Shown here: one piece after another, positions 14,519 to 21,483 of the stretch
Layout: each line of letters begins with the position of its first letter
Position numbering within the stretch: the first letter of the stretch is position 1
DNA from: Lingula anatina
Lineage: Eukaryota; Brachiopoda; Lingulata; Lingulida; Lingulidae
Assembly: GCF_001039355.2 (NCBI RefSeq)
Contig: NW_019776109.1
Span: forward strand, 17,265-48,012
Reading direction: 5' to 3'
Length of the DNA: 30,748 nt
Notes under the pieces: model-generated
Database searches by the model: none
Seen by the model: only the letters and a program-made list of their open reading frames with translations
Told to the model about the DNA's origin: nothing
Translations under genes and position numbers: made by a program

Positions 14519-14842
14519 AATGTAAAATCTACATTTAGTACTTATTGGGAAATTAGTGTTGCTTTATATTCAAGCCTATTACATGTATATCCCTCACTTA
14601 ATATATTCTCAAAAGAATCAACAGACAGGAGATTCGTGCTTTCCAAGAAAAGTAGTACCACATCTTTTTACATTGCAAATAAGTGTTCTGCAAAAAAAGG
14701 GTTGATTACTCTTTTAGTGTTATAACTCTGATCTCTAAAACTCCAATAACAACATAATGGGAATTCATGTGCACTCACCTTGTCCATGGGGAAGACCTAT
14801 CACAAAGATCACATATCCAATTATCCAATTTAGCCAGTGCAT
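210..14842 (-). CDS. FRAS1: FRAS1-like extracellular matrix protein, N-terminal part (signal peptide plus VWC1-5), 10 coding exons, 3' end off the window
   Basis: Ten spliced exons give 323 continuous residues. Residues 1-21 (MHWLNWIIGYVIFVIGLPHG...) are a signal peptide. VWC domains follow at C24-C83, C90-C147, C154-C211 and C216-C274, and a fifth begins at C281. Each shows the WxxxxCxxCxC core, and the four complete ones end in CCPxC. FRAS1 is a large basement-membrane protein that starts with a signal peptide and six VWC domains, followed by furin-like, CSPG and Calx-beta repeats. It works with FREM proteins in epithelial adhesion. The assignment rests on the VWC array starting directly after the signal peptide and on remembered similarity of VWC1 (CNIQQGEVYRIPSGNCCPEC here), VWC3 (CFTA.C) and VWC5 (CEFC.CDRG) to vertebrate FRAS1. 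Diagnostic later domains lie outside the window. Other VWC-array proteins such as the KCP, CRIM1 or BMPER types are the alternative. Possible N-glycosylation sites are NGT, NET and NTS. The start ATG at 14842 has an in-frame upstream stop. Confidence 0.78.
547..604 (-). CDS. FRAS1: FRAS1-like coding exon 9 (end of VWC4)
   Basis: Acceptor GATTTCAG, donor GTTGGT. It encodes GEKKLLKPGDCCPSCVAEE plus one base. Confidence 0.83.
785..889 (-). CDS. FRAS1: FRAS1-like coding exon 8 (core of VWC4)
   Basis: Thirty-five codons, phase 0-0, between CTACCAG and GTAAGT. The product contains EWQEDSCTYCRC and three more cysteines, ending CEP. Confidence 0.85.
1297..1380 (-). CDS. FRAS1: FRAS1-like coding exon 7 (end of VWC3, start of VWC4)
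   Basis: Twenty-eight codons, phase 0-0, between CATTTCAG and GTAAAC. It encodes GSSVVQLPSTCCPQC, closing VWC3, then CYVGGKQYK, opening VWC4. Confidence 0.85.
1381..2792 (-). other. FRAS1-like intron between exons 6 and 7
   Basis: It holds the 47-bp minisatellite at its 5' end (upper coordinates). The remainder is AT-rich, and no coding signal is supported. Confidence 0.8.
2461..2836 (-). repeat. 47-bp minisatellite built from an exon end plus its 5' splice site, about 8 units
   Basis: Units begin at 2461, 2508, 2555, 2602, 2649, 2696, 2743 and 2790, each exactly 47 bp. The last unit overlaps the authentic end of the VWC3 exon (exon end 2793). Read on the minus strand, a unit is GTGAGT plus 17 intronic bases, followed by the 24-nt exon tail (CPDLRCDQ) ending in CAG. 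Most copies keep a GTGAGT donor; the copy at 2508 has GTAAGT and the copy at 2602 has GCGAGT. The units at 2508-2648 share substitutions and form a subgroup. Confidence 0.92.
2793..2926 (-). CDS. FRAS1: FRAS1-like coding exon 6 (first half of VWC3)
   Basis: Acceptor ATTTTAG, 134 nt, donor GTGAGT. After the split serine it encodes SCVYQG, then WEPTPCIRCSCQDGEVTC, and ends CPDLRCDQ. Its last 24 nt plus the first 23 nt of the intron are the unit of the tandem array immediately downstream (2461-2836), so the true donor has several look-alike copies. Confidence 0.85.
2927..4558 (-). other. FRAS1-like intron between exons 5 and 6
   Basis: AT-rich sequence without recognisable genes, repeats or conserved protein frames. 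Confidence 0.75.
4559..4718 (-). CDS. FRAS1: FRAS1-like coding exon 5 (rest of VWC2)
   Basis: Acceptor TTCTCTAG, donor GTAAGT; 53 codons plus one base. It holds WHVSLCESCHC, the middle cysteines and CCPKCVPTG. It merges the two VWC half-exons that are separate in VWC1, VWC3 and VWC4. NET is a possible glycosylation site. Confidence 0.85.
4719..7201 (-). other. FRAS1-like intron between exons 4 and 5
   Basis: No gene seen. It contains a GCATAACCCCCCAAAAA tract at 6084-6100 and a lone tRNA-B-box-like GGTTCAATCC near 6550, without a supporting A box. Confidence 0.7.
7202..7291 (-). CDS. FRAS1: FRAS1-like coding exon 4 (end of VWC1, start of VWC2)
   Basis: Thirty codons, phase 0-0, between TATACAG and GTAAGT. 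It encodes GEVYRIPSGNCCPEC, closing VWC1, then a short linker and PCVYKGQTRE opening VWC2. Confidence 0.88.
7292..8674 (-). other. FRAS1-like intron between exons 3 and 4
   Basis: It contains the three-copy 30-bp pyrimidine-rich repeat at 7441-7531 and an A run near 8042. Nothing else is supported. Confidence 0.75.
7441..7531. repeat. Three tandem copies of a ~30-bp pyrimidine-rich unit
   Basis: A unit of GTTTTTCTC, a T/C run and GAAAAAT occurs three times in a row with almost no divergence, inside the intron 7292-8674. Confidence 0.85.
8675..8782 (-). CDS. FRAS1: FRAS1-like coding exon 3 (core of VWC1)
   Basis: Thirty-six codons in phase 0-0 between TTTACAG and GTAAGA. The product starts NGTVWKSDSCHICTC and ends DPRCNIQQ, carrying the WxxxxCxxCxC core and two further cysteines of VWC1. 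NGT is a possible glycosylation site. Confidence 0.85.
8971..9150. repeat. Imperfect inverted repeat (foldback / possible MITE)
   Basis: Arm 8971-9031 pairs with arm 9081-9150. The best parts are CTCTTNCTGAAYGCAATCAG and ATTAANNTGCCTCYTCTTG. The second arm has about 8 extra bases, and a ~49-nt loop separates the arms. It carries no ORF. It lies in the intron upstream of the VWC1 core exon. Confidence 0.7.
10290..10309. repeat. Perfect 20-bp palindrome
   Basis: CTTTTCTTTT is followed directly by its reverse complement AAAAGAAAAG. It is low complexity and within an intron, so it may have arisen by chance or slippage. Confidence 0.8.
12584..12615 (-). CDS. FRAS1: FRAS1-like coding exon 2, 32-nt micro-exon beginning VWC1
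   Basis: It is bounded by TTTTTCAG and GTAAGT. It completes a glycine codon and then encodes SCVFEGIQIE, the first cysteine strand of VWC1, ending in phase 0. It is short enough to be missed by gene finders, but the frame requires it between the signal peptide and the exon at 8782. Confidence 0.75.
12616..14778 (-). other. FRAS1-like intron between the signal-peptide exon and the micro-exon
   Basis: AT-rich, with the TAAA microsatellite at 14464-14518; no gene seen. Confidence 0.72.
14464..14518. repeat. (TAAA)n microsatellite
   Basis: About 13-14 perfect TAAA repeats in the FRAS1-like intron between the signal-peptide and micro-exon. Confidence 0.95.
14779..14842 (-). CDS. FRAS1: FRAS1-like coding exon 1 (signal peptide)
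   Basis: It encodes a start methionine and about 20 mostly hydrophobic residues ending LPHGQ, then one extra base (phase 1) before GTGAGT. The next exon completes the codon as glycine, giving ..HGQ-GSC, a plausible signal-peptidase region just before the first VWC cysteine. Confidence 0.75.
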
Positions 14843-15219
14843 TGCAATGCTATAATCCAGTTAGAAGATTGCTTCAAATCAACATGAATTAACCAGGTCT
14901 TTTGAACTCTGTAATAACCAACTTTTCAGGGACACCCTTCAAAATGACTGATTCCCTTGTACAAAGCAGTTGTACCACTCATCTGATATGGTCGGTTCAA
15001 AGGCTAGTCAAGTAAATCCATGTGTGTGTCCTCCTGCGCTGTGCTGTCCTGTTGGAAGTTGGCTGCAGTCAATGGTAATGAAGCCTGCCTCAGTGTACAG
15101 ACTATGGCTGGCCCATATTCATCAACATGCTCTTAACTGACAGACTATCTCGCTATGATGGATCTTGCACAAGATTGGGGTTGTACGGCCAGAATCCTCA
15201 CATTCTTGGCAGATATTTC
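14779..15219 (-). other. FRAS1: FRAS1-like exon 2: 5' UTR plus signal-peptide coding start
   Basis: The acceptor ATTAATGCAG at 15220-15221 is followed by about 377 nt of untranslated leader, then the ATG at 14842. The 64-nt coding part (14779-14842) encodes 21 residues with a hydrophobic core (WIIGYVIFVIGL) and one base of a split glycine codon, then the donor GTGAGT. An in-frame TAA seven codons upstream fixes this as the first possible start in the frame. The leader holds short upstream ORFs at 15102-15128 and 15004-15021. Confidence 0.75.
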
Positions 15220-15616
15220 CTGCATTAATAAAAGAACAAGTTGTTTATAATAGGACCAGCTACTTGTCTGAGTTGTCTTCTTTCAGCAACGCTCTGAAAC
15301 TCCTGCCAGAATTTTCTACAAGCAAATTATGAAGTTTTATTATAAGAGAACTACCAATTTGGAATGATTGCAACTTGGTAATAATTGTCAAACTAGTAAC
15401 TGAACCTTACAGGAAAACGAGTGGTTAAGAGTTTATGAGTAGTGATAAGTGCAGAAAAAAAACAATAAAATTCAATTACAAATTTAATTCAATATTATAT
15501 AGTGTGTGGGAAGCTTTTACACAACAGCCATACAGTATTTAAATGATATGTTATCCAATTATAACACAGTTATATATGTAATACCACTCTGTAAATGCAC
15601 AATATCAATTCCACAT

Positions 15617-15657
15617 TATTCATTCATTCATTCATTCATTCATTCATTCATTTATTC
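15617..15657. repeat. (ATTC)n microsatellite
   Basis: About nine ATTC repeats ending in an ATTT variant, in the first intron of the FRAS1-like gene. Confidence 0.93.
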
Positions 15658-15940
15658 AAGGCACTGTATTTAAAAACATGCAGTTTCCAGATCATTTCTG
15701 TAAAATTGACACTTTTCAACAGATGTCCAAAAACATTTACTGTTCAGTGTTCTGGGCTCCATAACTTGAAAGCATCGCAAATTGCGATAGCGAATAGAGG
15801 CGAATCTCCATGCTTGCGCTTGGTTGCAATTCAAGATGCTTTTAAGTTACATAGCCCTGCACGTATTTCATAGAAATAAGTTGAACGTGATGACATCTTT
15901 ATAGTCACGCTTATAAAAAAACACAGCTTTATTTGACACA

Positions 15941-15972
<32 letters not shown>

Positions 15973-16062
15973 ATAATATAATATAATATAATATCATATA
16001 ATATAATATAATATAATATAATATAATATAATATAATATAATATAATATAATATAATATAAT
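15941..16062. repeat. Compound (TAAA)n-(TATAA)n microsatellite
   Basis: A TAAA array (15941-15970) runs directly into a TATAA pentamer array (to 16062) with a single ATATC interruption. It lies about 420 bp downstream of the putative leader-exon donor. Confidence 0.95.
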
Positions 16063-16479
16063 CAATAGAAATAATACATAAATTCCCCCTGTGCCTTTAT
16101 GTATATGACCAGTAATAAAAGCACCATTATGATCAAATGAATATAATAAAAACCTCAACGGGCTATAAACTCTATGCATTCGGCCTCATCTCTTACAACA
16201 CTCTTAATATTAAATTGGGAATGCAGTTACCCAAGATCTTATTAAAAACCTATCATTATTTTACATATATCAAAATACATGAAACAAAAATTGCTCGGTT
16301 TCAGCGTCTGTGCTCATGATCAGGTACAGTCGAGTTGGTGCCTCAAGGCCAGTTTCAAAGCAGTACATCGGAATCTGATACACTCTATTGCCTGAATTAA
16401 CTTAAACCAATTGCGATTATTTTTTTCAGAAAGCTATAAGCAGTATCTCATATTAACAGCAAACACCATATTCTCTTAC

Positions 16480-16600
16480 CTTTCCTGCTTTCCGCAAATC
16501 CTGCTCAAGTCCGGACGAGACACTCTCACAGTCTCAGTACAACTTGCACTGCAGTCAACTCGCGGGATTCCCAAGGAATATCTCCCCAAGACACGCCAGT
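16480..16600 (-). other. FRAS1: Putative non-coding first exon (5' UTR) of the FRAS1-like gene
   Basis: On the minus strand a good donor (GGAAAG|GTAAGAG) ends at 16480. The acceptor of the next exon at 15220 is also good and its sequence is untranslated, so a leader exon must lie upstream. The 5' limit is a guess. Confidence 0.45.
16490..16600 (-). promoter_or_regulatory. Candidate promoter / transcription start region of the FRAS1-like gene
   Basis: This short stretch has about seven CpG dinucleotides in roughly 100 bp, including CCGGACGAG and CTCGCGGG, in a window that is otherwise CpG-poor and AT-rich. It sits at the 5' edge of the inferred leader exon. I see no convincing TATA box. The call is inference from position and composition. 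Confidence 0.35.
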
Positions 16601-17825
16601 GTCTGAACTTTTAGTGGAATATCAATTTCAGCATCGTTTGAAATTAATGTGATTAGGTATGATTCAGTTCAATTATAACACGAAGCAGGGTATTTACAGA
16701 ACATTTTGAATTAACACATCAAATAAAAGTAGAAATTTGGCCTATCTTGAATAGAAACGCATGATAGTGAGACCTATTGACGAAAATGCAAACTATTTGA
16801 AAATGGACTTAGTTGTCGCACATCTTATTTGAAAAAAATTATTTCGTGTCGTTATTTTTGGTTTTTCAACCTCTTTGGCTAGATGTTATGTTGCTGGTCA
16901 TTTAACTAAAAAATCACATTCTTTAGGTCCTTTATATTGCTATACTTTCCTGTATAATTTAGCAAGCAGTAAAACGTTTAATCCATAAAAAATATAAGTT
17001 TTATTCCATATTTCTATGTTATAGAGAGCATTGCGTAACAAGAATACATATTATTTTGTTGCCATCAAGTCAGCAGAAAGGTTCATGCAAATCAACAGCC
17101 ATAGGACCAATTACTGTCTTGTTTGAACACACCTGCACTAAAGTAGTAAAAGGTAGGTTCAATACTGTAATTGTTAGAATCTTTATGTATAAACACAGAA
17201 CTAAATGACAGTATTAAAACCACATTTAACAAAAATTAATCAAAACATATATAAATATTATAAAATAAAAATTATATATCATTGGTTGTATCTGATAAAT
17301 GGAACACTAAATGTGACTCAGCCACATTAGAATAACAACATATAAACTGACCAATATGTCTCCCATATGAAAATGTTTACTGTAAAAAAAAGGGGGGGGG
17401 GGGCACCATTTTTCAAGCACATAGGTAATAATAAATATCCTTTAGGAAAAATTTGTGGATGGTAGAAGCATGGAGTTTTCCAGTATTGGTACTGAATTCC
17501 TAACGAAACACCACTTTTCAAATGACATAAAAGCAACATTTCACAAAACTTTCCTGTGGTTGCCCATTATCTGTTTATATTACACAAAAAGCACCATTTA
17601 AGTAATATTGCTCAAATAATTTTCTCAAGTTGGCGTATCTGTAATGAATGCTTAGCAAAAAGGTGACCAATCACTGACATTTCCTCAAATAAGTATTCAT
17701 CTTGGAAGACAATACTAGGAATGCAAGCCTATCTAAGTACATAACATTATGCTAAAAGTAACTTAAAATAGAACTTTTAACCTTTACAGATGTAACTCTA
17801 ATGAACAAATTCTCATTAAATATAG
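16601..17825. other. Region between the DHHC gene stop and the FRAS1-like 5' end
   Basis: About 1.2 kb holding the DHHC gene 3' UTR (upper part) and the upstream region of the FRAS1-like gene. An A run followed by a G run at about 17384-17403 is the only notable repeat. Confidence 0.6.
17000..17005 (-). terminator. Candidate polyadenylation signal of the DHHC gene
   Basis: This is the first AATAAA hexamer (TTTATT on the plus strand) downstream of the DHHC stop codon, about 820 nt away. Assignment is by position only. Confidence 0.35.
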
Positions 17826-18299
17826 TCAAACATCAAAAAGTGGATCTTTCAGATATAAACCTTTTCCAGCTATGAAATATATCACATTCAATACCATTTC
17901 TAACTTTGACAGTCCACATCCTTTTTGAAAATGAGGCTGGAAAACTGTAGTGTATCCTTTGGAGACTAAACTAAGTTGAAATTTGAGCAATTTCAGTCCC
18001 CAAAGTATAGATCCTAAGTTCAAGACAGATAAGCTAAGCACCCACGCATGTTGATTGAAGGCAGATTTAACATATATGAACCAGTCATTGCTTGTTACAC
18101 TGGGTAACACAGCTTGGTAGTAGAGATAGACCTGGACCAGGAACAGGACCTGACTGCACAGCACAGTTATGATGAAGAGAATGAAGAGTCTGTGGGTGTA
18201 CTTGGCCACACAGCGCAGTAAGAACAGGCAGTGGTGATCCATGCCCTGGATACACTGCTCACAAAGCTTACAATGCTTGCTCCTCAACGGTCTAACAAT
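17826..18299 (-). CDS. DHHC gene last exon (catalytic DHHC, membrane segments 5-6, stop)
   Basis: Acceptor AATTCCAG; 157 codons and TGA. It starts IVRPLRSKHCKLCEQC, then MDHHC with the catalytic cysteine. Two hydrophobic segments follow (LFILFIITVLCSQVLFLV and WVLSLSVLNLGSILWGL), then TTVFQPHFQKGCG in the position of the family's TTxE and C-terminal contact motifs. It ends DPLFDV. Confidence 0.93.
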   Translation of the reverse strand: MVRPLRSKHCKLCEQCIQGMDHHCLFLLRCVAKYTHRLFILFIITVLCSQVLFLVQVYLYYQAVLPSVTSNDWFIYVKSAFNQHAWVLSLSVLNLGSILWGLKLLKFQLSLVSKGYTTVFQPHFQKGCGLSKLEMVLNVIYFIAGKGLYLKDPLFDV

Positions 18300-21200
18300 C
18301 TGGAATTGTATTGATAGAAAATAGCCATCATATACTTGTACATCTGTCACAAATTCAGTTGCAAAGTATGTCAACTTTTCCTTTTAAATTATATTGTTAA
18401 AATATATTACTTATTATATCTTTAATAAGTTTGATAAAATCTGTTATTTTTTCTATAAAATTACCTACACATGCAATTTAAATCACTTACCTTTTAATGT
18501 CATCACAAATTAGTTGTGGAAAAATCGGTTTTTATTTTCATAAAAGGAAAAAATCAAGGAGCACAATTTTCTTTCCCATCCAAAAATTCTCTAGGCCAGC
18601 CTTAAATGAGGCATTTTATCCTGTGAGTGAACCTACCTCACATGTTGTACAAAACATTTCAGGGGACACCTGTCCTGTAGCTACATCTCTCACACTGTAA
18701 TATCCACCATTATTGGGCTTCAAGGCAGAGACGCGGACAACACCTGCAAGGCAACCAATTTATGACAGTTCAAATTTACAACTGAAAATTTAGTTTTAAC
18801 AAAAATACATCAGTCACTGTTAACTTTGTGATGATTAAACAAATATGTAACTCTTTCAAAACAAAATATTATAGACTATTTGTAAGTTGTAAGAATCTAT
18901 GTAGGTCAATTTTTTATTCTTTTTCTGTCTTTTTATACCAATGCAAGGTAATTTGCTGGAAATTCTAACAATGTTACTGCTTAAAAATATCACTTACCAG
19001 GATCACGAGTCCAAAGTCTCCAGTACATATACAGCATGACAACAGTGAGAGATATTGACAGAAGGTTCAAGTAATGATGATGAGAGACATCTATGCAGTG
19101 TTAAGAAGATTGTTTACACTTCAAGACACTACTGACAAGATGGTACTTTTTACTCATTATTCAAATGCAAAATCAAGAATAAATTTACCATTTACCTAAA
19201 GTCATTTTTATAAGTATAAATAACGAAATACTGTATCAGAAAATATAGATAATTAATGAAACTTTAATTAAGTGATTAATTATTGTAGAAAGTGATCACA
19301 AAAATGTCTTCTTTTTCAATAACAGAGGATACAACTAAACATTTGGAGGTAGTAGCAAGCCAATGTGATGAATAAACCAGCTGCAAAACCGCCTGCAAAC
19401 AAAGGATTTGGCCATCTGAAATGAAGAAAAATAACGTGACAATAACTCTTTTCTAATTATTTTTCTAGTACTTACATACCATGATAATAAATCTTTTGTA
19501 ATCACTTTGTATAGTACAAAAATACATACAGAAAATGTGCTCTTTTTAGACACAGTATGCAGTACAAATATGTTCTCAAAATACCAACTGTTCTTAAATT
19601 CTGACACTCAATCCTATCACAGCATATAAAAAACACAACCGTTACAGCGTGCATGTATCCTAACCTTACATGGTAATACTACAGCATACTATAACACAAA
19701 GCCATTTTGTCCAAATACAAAATATGAAATGCATCATACACATACCTACACACATGTAGCATTCTATGCTGATGTTTAGTGGACAGAAAAATAAATAAAG
19801 CCAATTCCCCAAACACTATCAGCCCTTGACTTCCGGTGTGGTCCTGTAATAGATAAGCTAGCACCAGGGCCACAATATACAGCACAGCTGGCATGGTCAG
19901 GTGCCACAGCCAGGGCACAGTGGGTCCTGCTGGTCTGTAGTCCTCATCCTTTATGTACATGTAATAAGATAACAGGCGAGAACACTCTGTTGACCTGATA
20001 ATATAGAAAGATACATTATATTGTTTAATTTGAAATGAATCATGAATCGTATCTTCACTGACATAAAATGAATCAGCAATTATTTTTCAGAGATACAATA
20101 ATATAAAAATATAACCAAACAATAATATTACATTCAATAAAATGACCAAAAGTTGAATGCTGCTTATGCCTCAAAAAAATAATAATAATAGAAATAAAAA
20201 AATAATAATAATAATTTCATACTATCTGTAAATAAAGTAATACTTCACTTGGATGTTTTCTGAGCTCTTGCTACTTCAATTGGAGTATGCCCATCTTTAT
20301 TTTTGGAATGCAGCAACCTACAGCCTCCTGCCACCAGTAACTGCCATGCTATCTGGGCATGGCCATGTTTGCAGGCAAAGTGAAGAGAATTGTTCCCATA
20401 CACATCTGTCAAATGGGGGTTACATCTCTGAAAATATGAGCAATTATGCACAGTAAGAACAATGAGAAAATAATTTCAAAAACAAATCTCTCTTTAAACC
20501 AGTTAAAAATTATTATACGTAACTCAAATTTGTATTTAATTTGGCATATGTGAAATACAAATCAAAAAATCTGTCAAAGCTGGAGACAAAAGTTGAAATG
20601 ACTGTTGAAGCATAAAGAGAAGAAATGATATGATTTTATAACGCATATTGATAAATTGTCAATTTAATGGAAAAAGCCAAGTTTATTTACATTAGATTTC
20701 AAAAGGTACTTTACTGCATCCAAATGTGCGTGGGAGCTCACTATATGCAGTGGAGATTTTAATTCATTGTCCTGAACATCATAGGCAAGACCATGAACTT
20801 CATGCAGGTAGTGCATAGCTAGGCTGTGAAAAAATAAGCTGAGATTAATCAACACGAAAGAGAATCATTCTCAATGAATTTGTATGGTTAAAACAGAATT
20901 GTGTTCCATATAAATGTTTAAATTTTCTGTATACCTATGCACCTTCTCTGTTTACCACTACCCCCAAAAAACTAATCATGATGATGCAATAACTTTGTTA
21001 CGTTTAAAAAGTTTAAGAGGGTCATTTAAAATTCTCCTATTTTATTCATGCATTATCTTTTTATGAAGACAAAAATCAGTGTCTTACACATTTCCATTGA
21101 CAGCGGCATGGTGCATGGCCCCCCTGCCTAACTTATCCACAGCAATCAGGTCTGCCCCATACTGCAACAATAGGTAGATAATGTTGGGGATGCCCTGTTT

Positions 21201-21334
21201 GCAAGCATAGTGCAGTGGAGTTTCATCAAAGTCTGACTTGGCATTGGGGTCTGCTCCAGTCTGCAGCAAGAGACTGATCATGTATGGCTCTGTTCTCAGG
21301 CATGCTTTATGGAGTGGAGTGAGACCATGCCAAC
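17826..21334 (-). CDS. Ankyrin-repeat DHHC palmitoyltransferase (AKR/ZDHHC13-17 type), 8 exons, 5' end unresolved
   Basis: Splicing gives about 520 residues to the stop. The order is ankyrin repeats (TPLHKAC, GADPNAKSDFDETPLHYAC, GADLIAVDKLGRGAMHHAA, SPLHIVSSHAHLDAVKYLL, GNNSLHFACKHGHAQIAWQL), then four hydrophobic segments, the DPG motif, a DHHC cysteine-rich domain, two more hydrophobic segments and a short tail. That is the layout of AKR-type protein S-acyltransferases (human ZDHHC13/17, yeast Akr1), Golgi or endomembrane enzymes that transfer palmitate to substrate cysteines through the DHHC cysteine. Here the first half of the domain is canonical (CxxCxxxRPxRxxHCxxCxxCxxxxDHHC). The second half is divergent: LFLLRCVAKYTHRLF replaces the usual PW..NC.G..N...F, and the downstream TTxE motif reads TTVF. 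The catalytic cysteine is intact. At least one upstream exon is needed to supply the first base of the glycine before WHGLTPLH. Neighbouring genes are on the same strand and functionally unrelated. Confidence 0.9.
18637..18743 (-). CDS. DHHC gene exon 7 (start of cysteine-rich domain)
   Basis: Acceptor CCTTGCAG, donor GTAGGT; two bases plus 35 codons ending FCTTCE, the first CxxC zinc ligands of the DHHC domain. Confidence 0.9.
18998..19090 (-). CDS. DHHC gene exon 6 (membrane segment 4 and DPG motif)
   Basis: Acceptor CTGCATAG, donor GTAAGT. It encodes YLNLLSISLTVVMLYMYW, then RLWTRDP; the glycine is completed by the next exon. TxDPG sits just after the membrane segment and before the cysteine-rich domain in this enzyme family. 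Confidence 0.88.
19336..19415 (-). CDS. DHHC gene exon 5 (membrane segment 3), donor uncertain
   Basis: Acceptor CATTTCAG. It encodes WPNPLFAGGFAAGLFITLAC, then YYLQMF. The donor is weak: GTTGTA after 19336 or GTATCC after 19333. Both keep phase 1 and differ by one residue in the protein. Confidence 0.8.
19746..19994 (-). CDS. DHHC gene exon 4 (membrane segments 1 and 2)
   Basis: Acceptor TATTATCAG, donor GTATGT. It encodes a polar linker (STECSRLLSYY, KDEDYRPAG), then hydrophobic stretches around PAVLYIVALVLAYLL and GLIVFGELALFIFL, and ends HVCR with a split codon. Confidence 0.88.
20249..20427 (-). CDS. DHHC gene ankyrin exon 3
   Basis: Acceptor ATTTTCAG, donor GTGAAG; 59 codons plus two bases. 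It encodes RCNPHLTDVYGNNSLHFAC and the repeat ending DGHTPIEVARAQ, the last ankyrin unit before the membrane domain. Confidence 0.9.
20691..20823 (-). CDS. DHHC gene ankyrin exon 2
   Basis: Acceptor TTTTTTCACAG, donor GTAAAT; one base plus 44 codons. It starts LAMHYLHEVHG and includes SPLHIVSSHAHLDAVKYLL, an ankyrin helix pair. Confidence 0.9.
21088..21334 (-). CDS. DHHC gene ankyrin exon 1 (first certain exon)
   Basis: Acceptor TTTTTTTAG, donor GTAAGA; 247 nt. It encodes about two and a half ankyrin repeats from WHGLTPLHKAC to GAMHHAAVNGN. It begins in phase 1, so an exon ending in G must precede it. A frame-open ATG at 21359 inside the acceptor region is a less likely start. Confidence 0.9.
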
Positions 21335-21459
21335 CTAAAAAAATTAATGTAAGTTGCAAAAATATACCATCATGTTATGCAAATGGAAATACATGAAAAT
21401 AATTCATCTTGAGAGACTAGAGGACCGATGTAACTAAAGTATTCACTGGTTCTACTTAC

Positions 21460-21483
21460 NGCCACAGAGAGAGGACTGACAGA
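21460..21483 (-). CDS. Possible 24-nt micro-exon upstream of the ankyrin exons
   Basis: A strong donor (N|GTAAGT) at 21460 and a strong acceptor (TCTCACTCTCTCAG) before 21483 bound 24 nt. In the needed phase they read CQSSLCG if N is G, giving CGGWHGLTPLH. The N is the last exon base and may hide an indel. A longer exon in another frame (PEDSGLFYRIYNYL...) is the alternative. Confidence 0.25.

Larger units (their letters stand above)
15220..16479 (-). other. First intron of the FRAS1-like gene
   Basis: It contains the ATTC and TAAA/TATAA microsatellites and a small CpG-containing patch at 15770-15910 with the near-palindrome ATCGCAA-A-TTGCGAT (15774-15788). The patch could be an intronic regulatory element, but nothing identifies it. 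Confidence 0.5.

Noticed and set aside
15994-16179. Minus-strand frame with repeated YYII
   Set aside because: It is translation of the TATAA microsatellite, not a gene.
19335-19607. 90-codon minus-strand frame overlapping a DHHC exon
   Set aside because: It reads the exon at 19336-19415 in a different frame. The correct frame (WPNPLFAGG...) joins both neighbouring exons and is hydrophobic as expected for the family.
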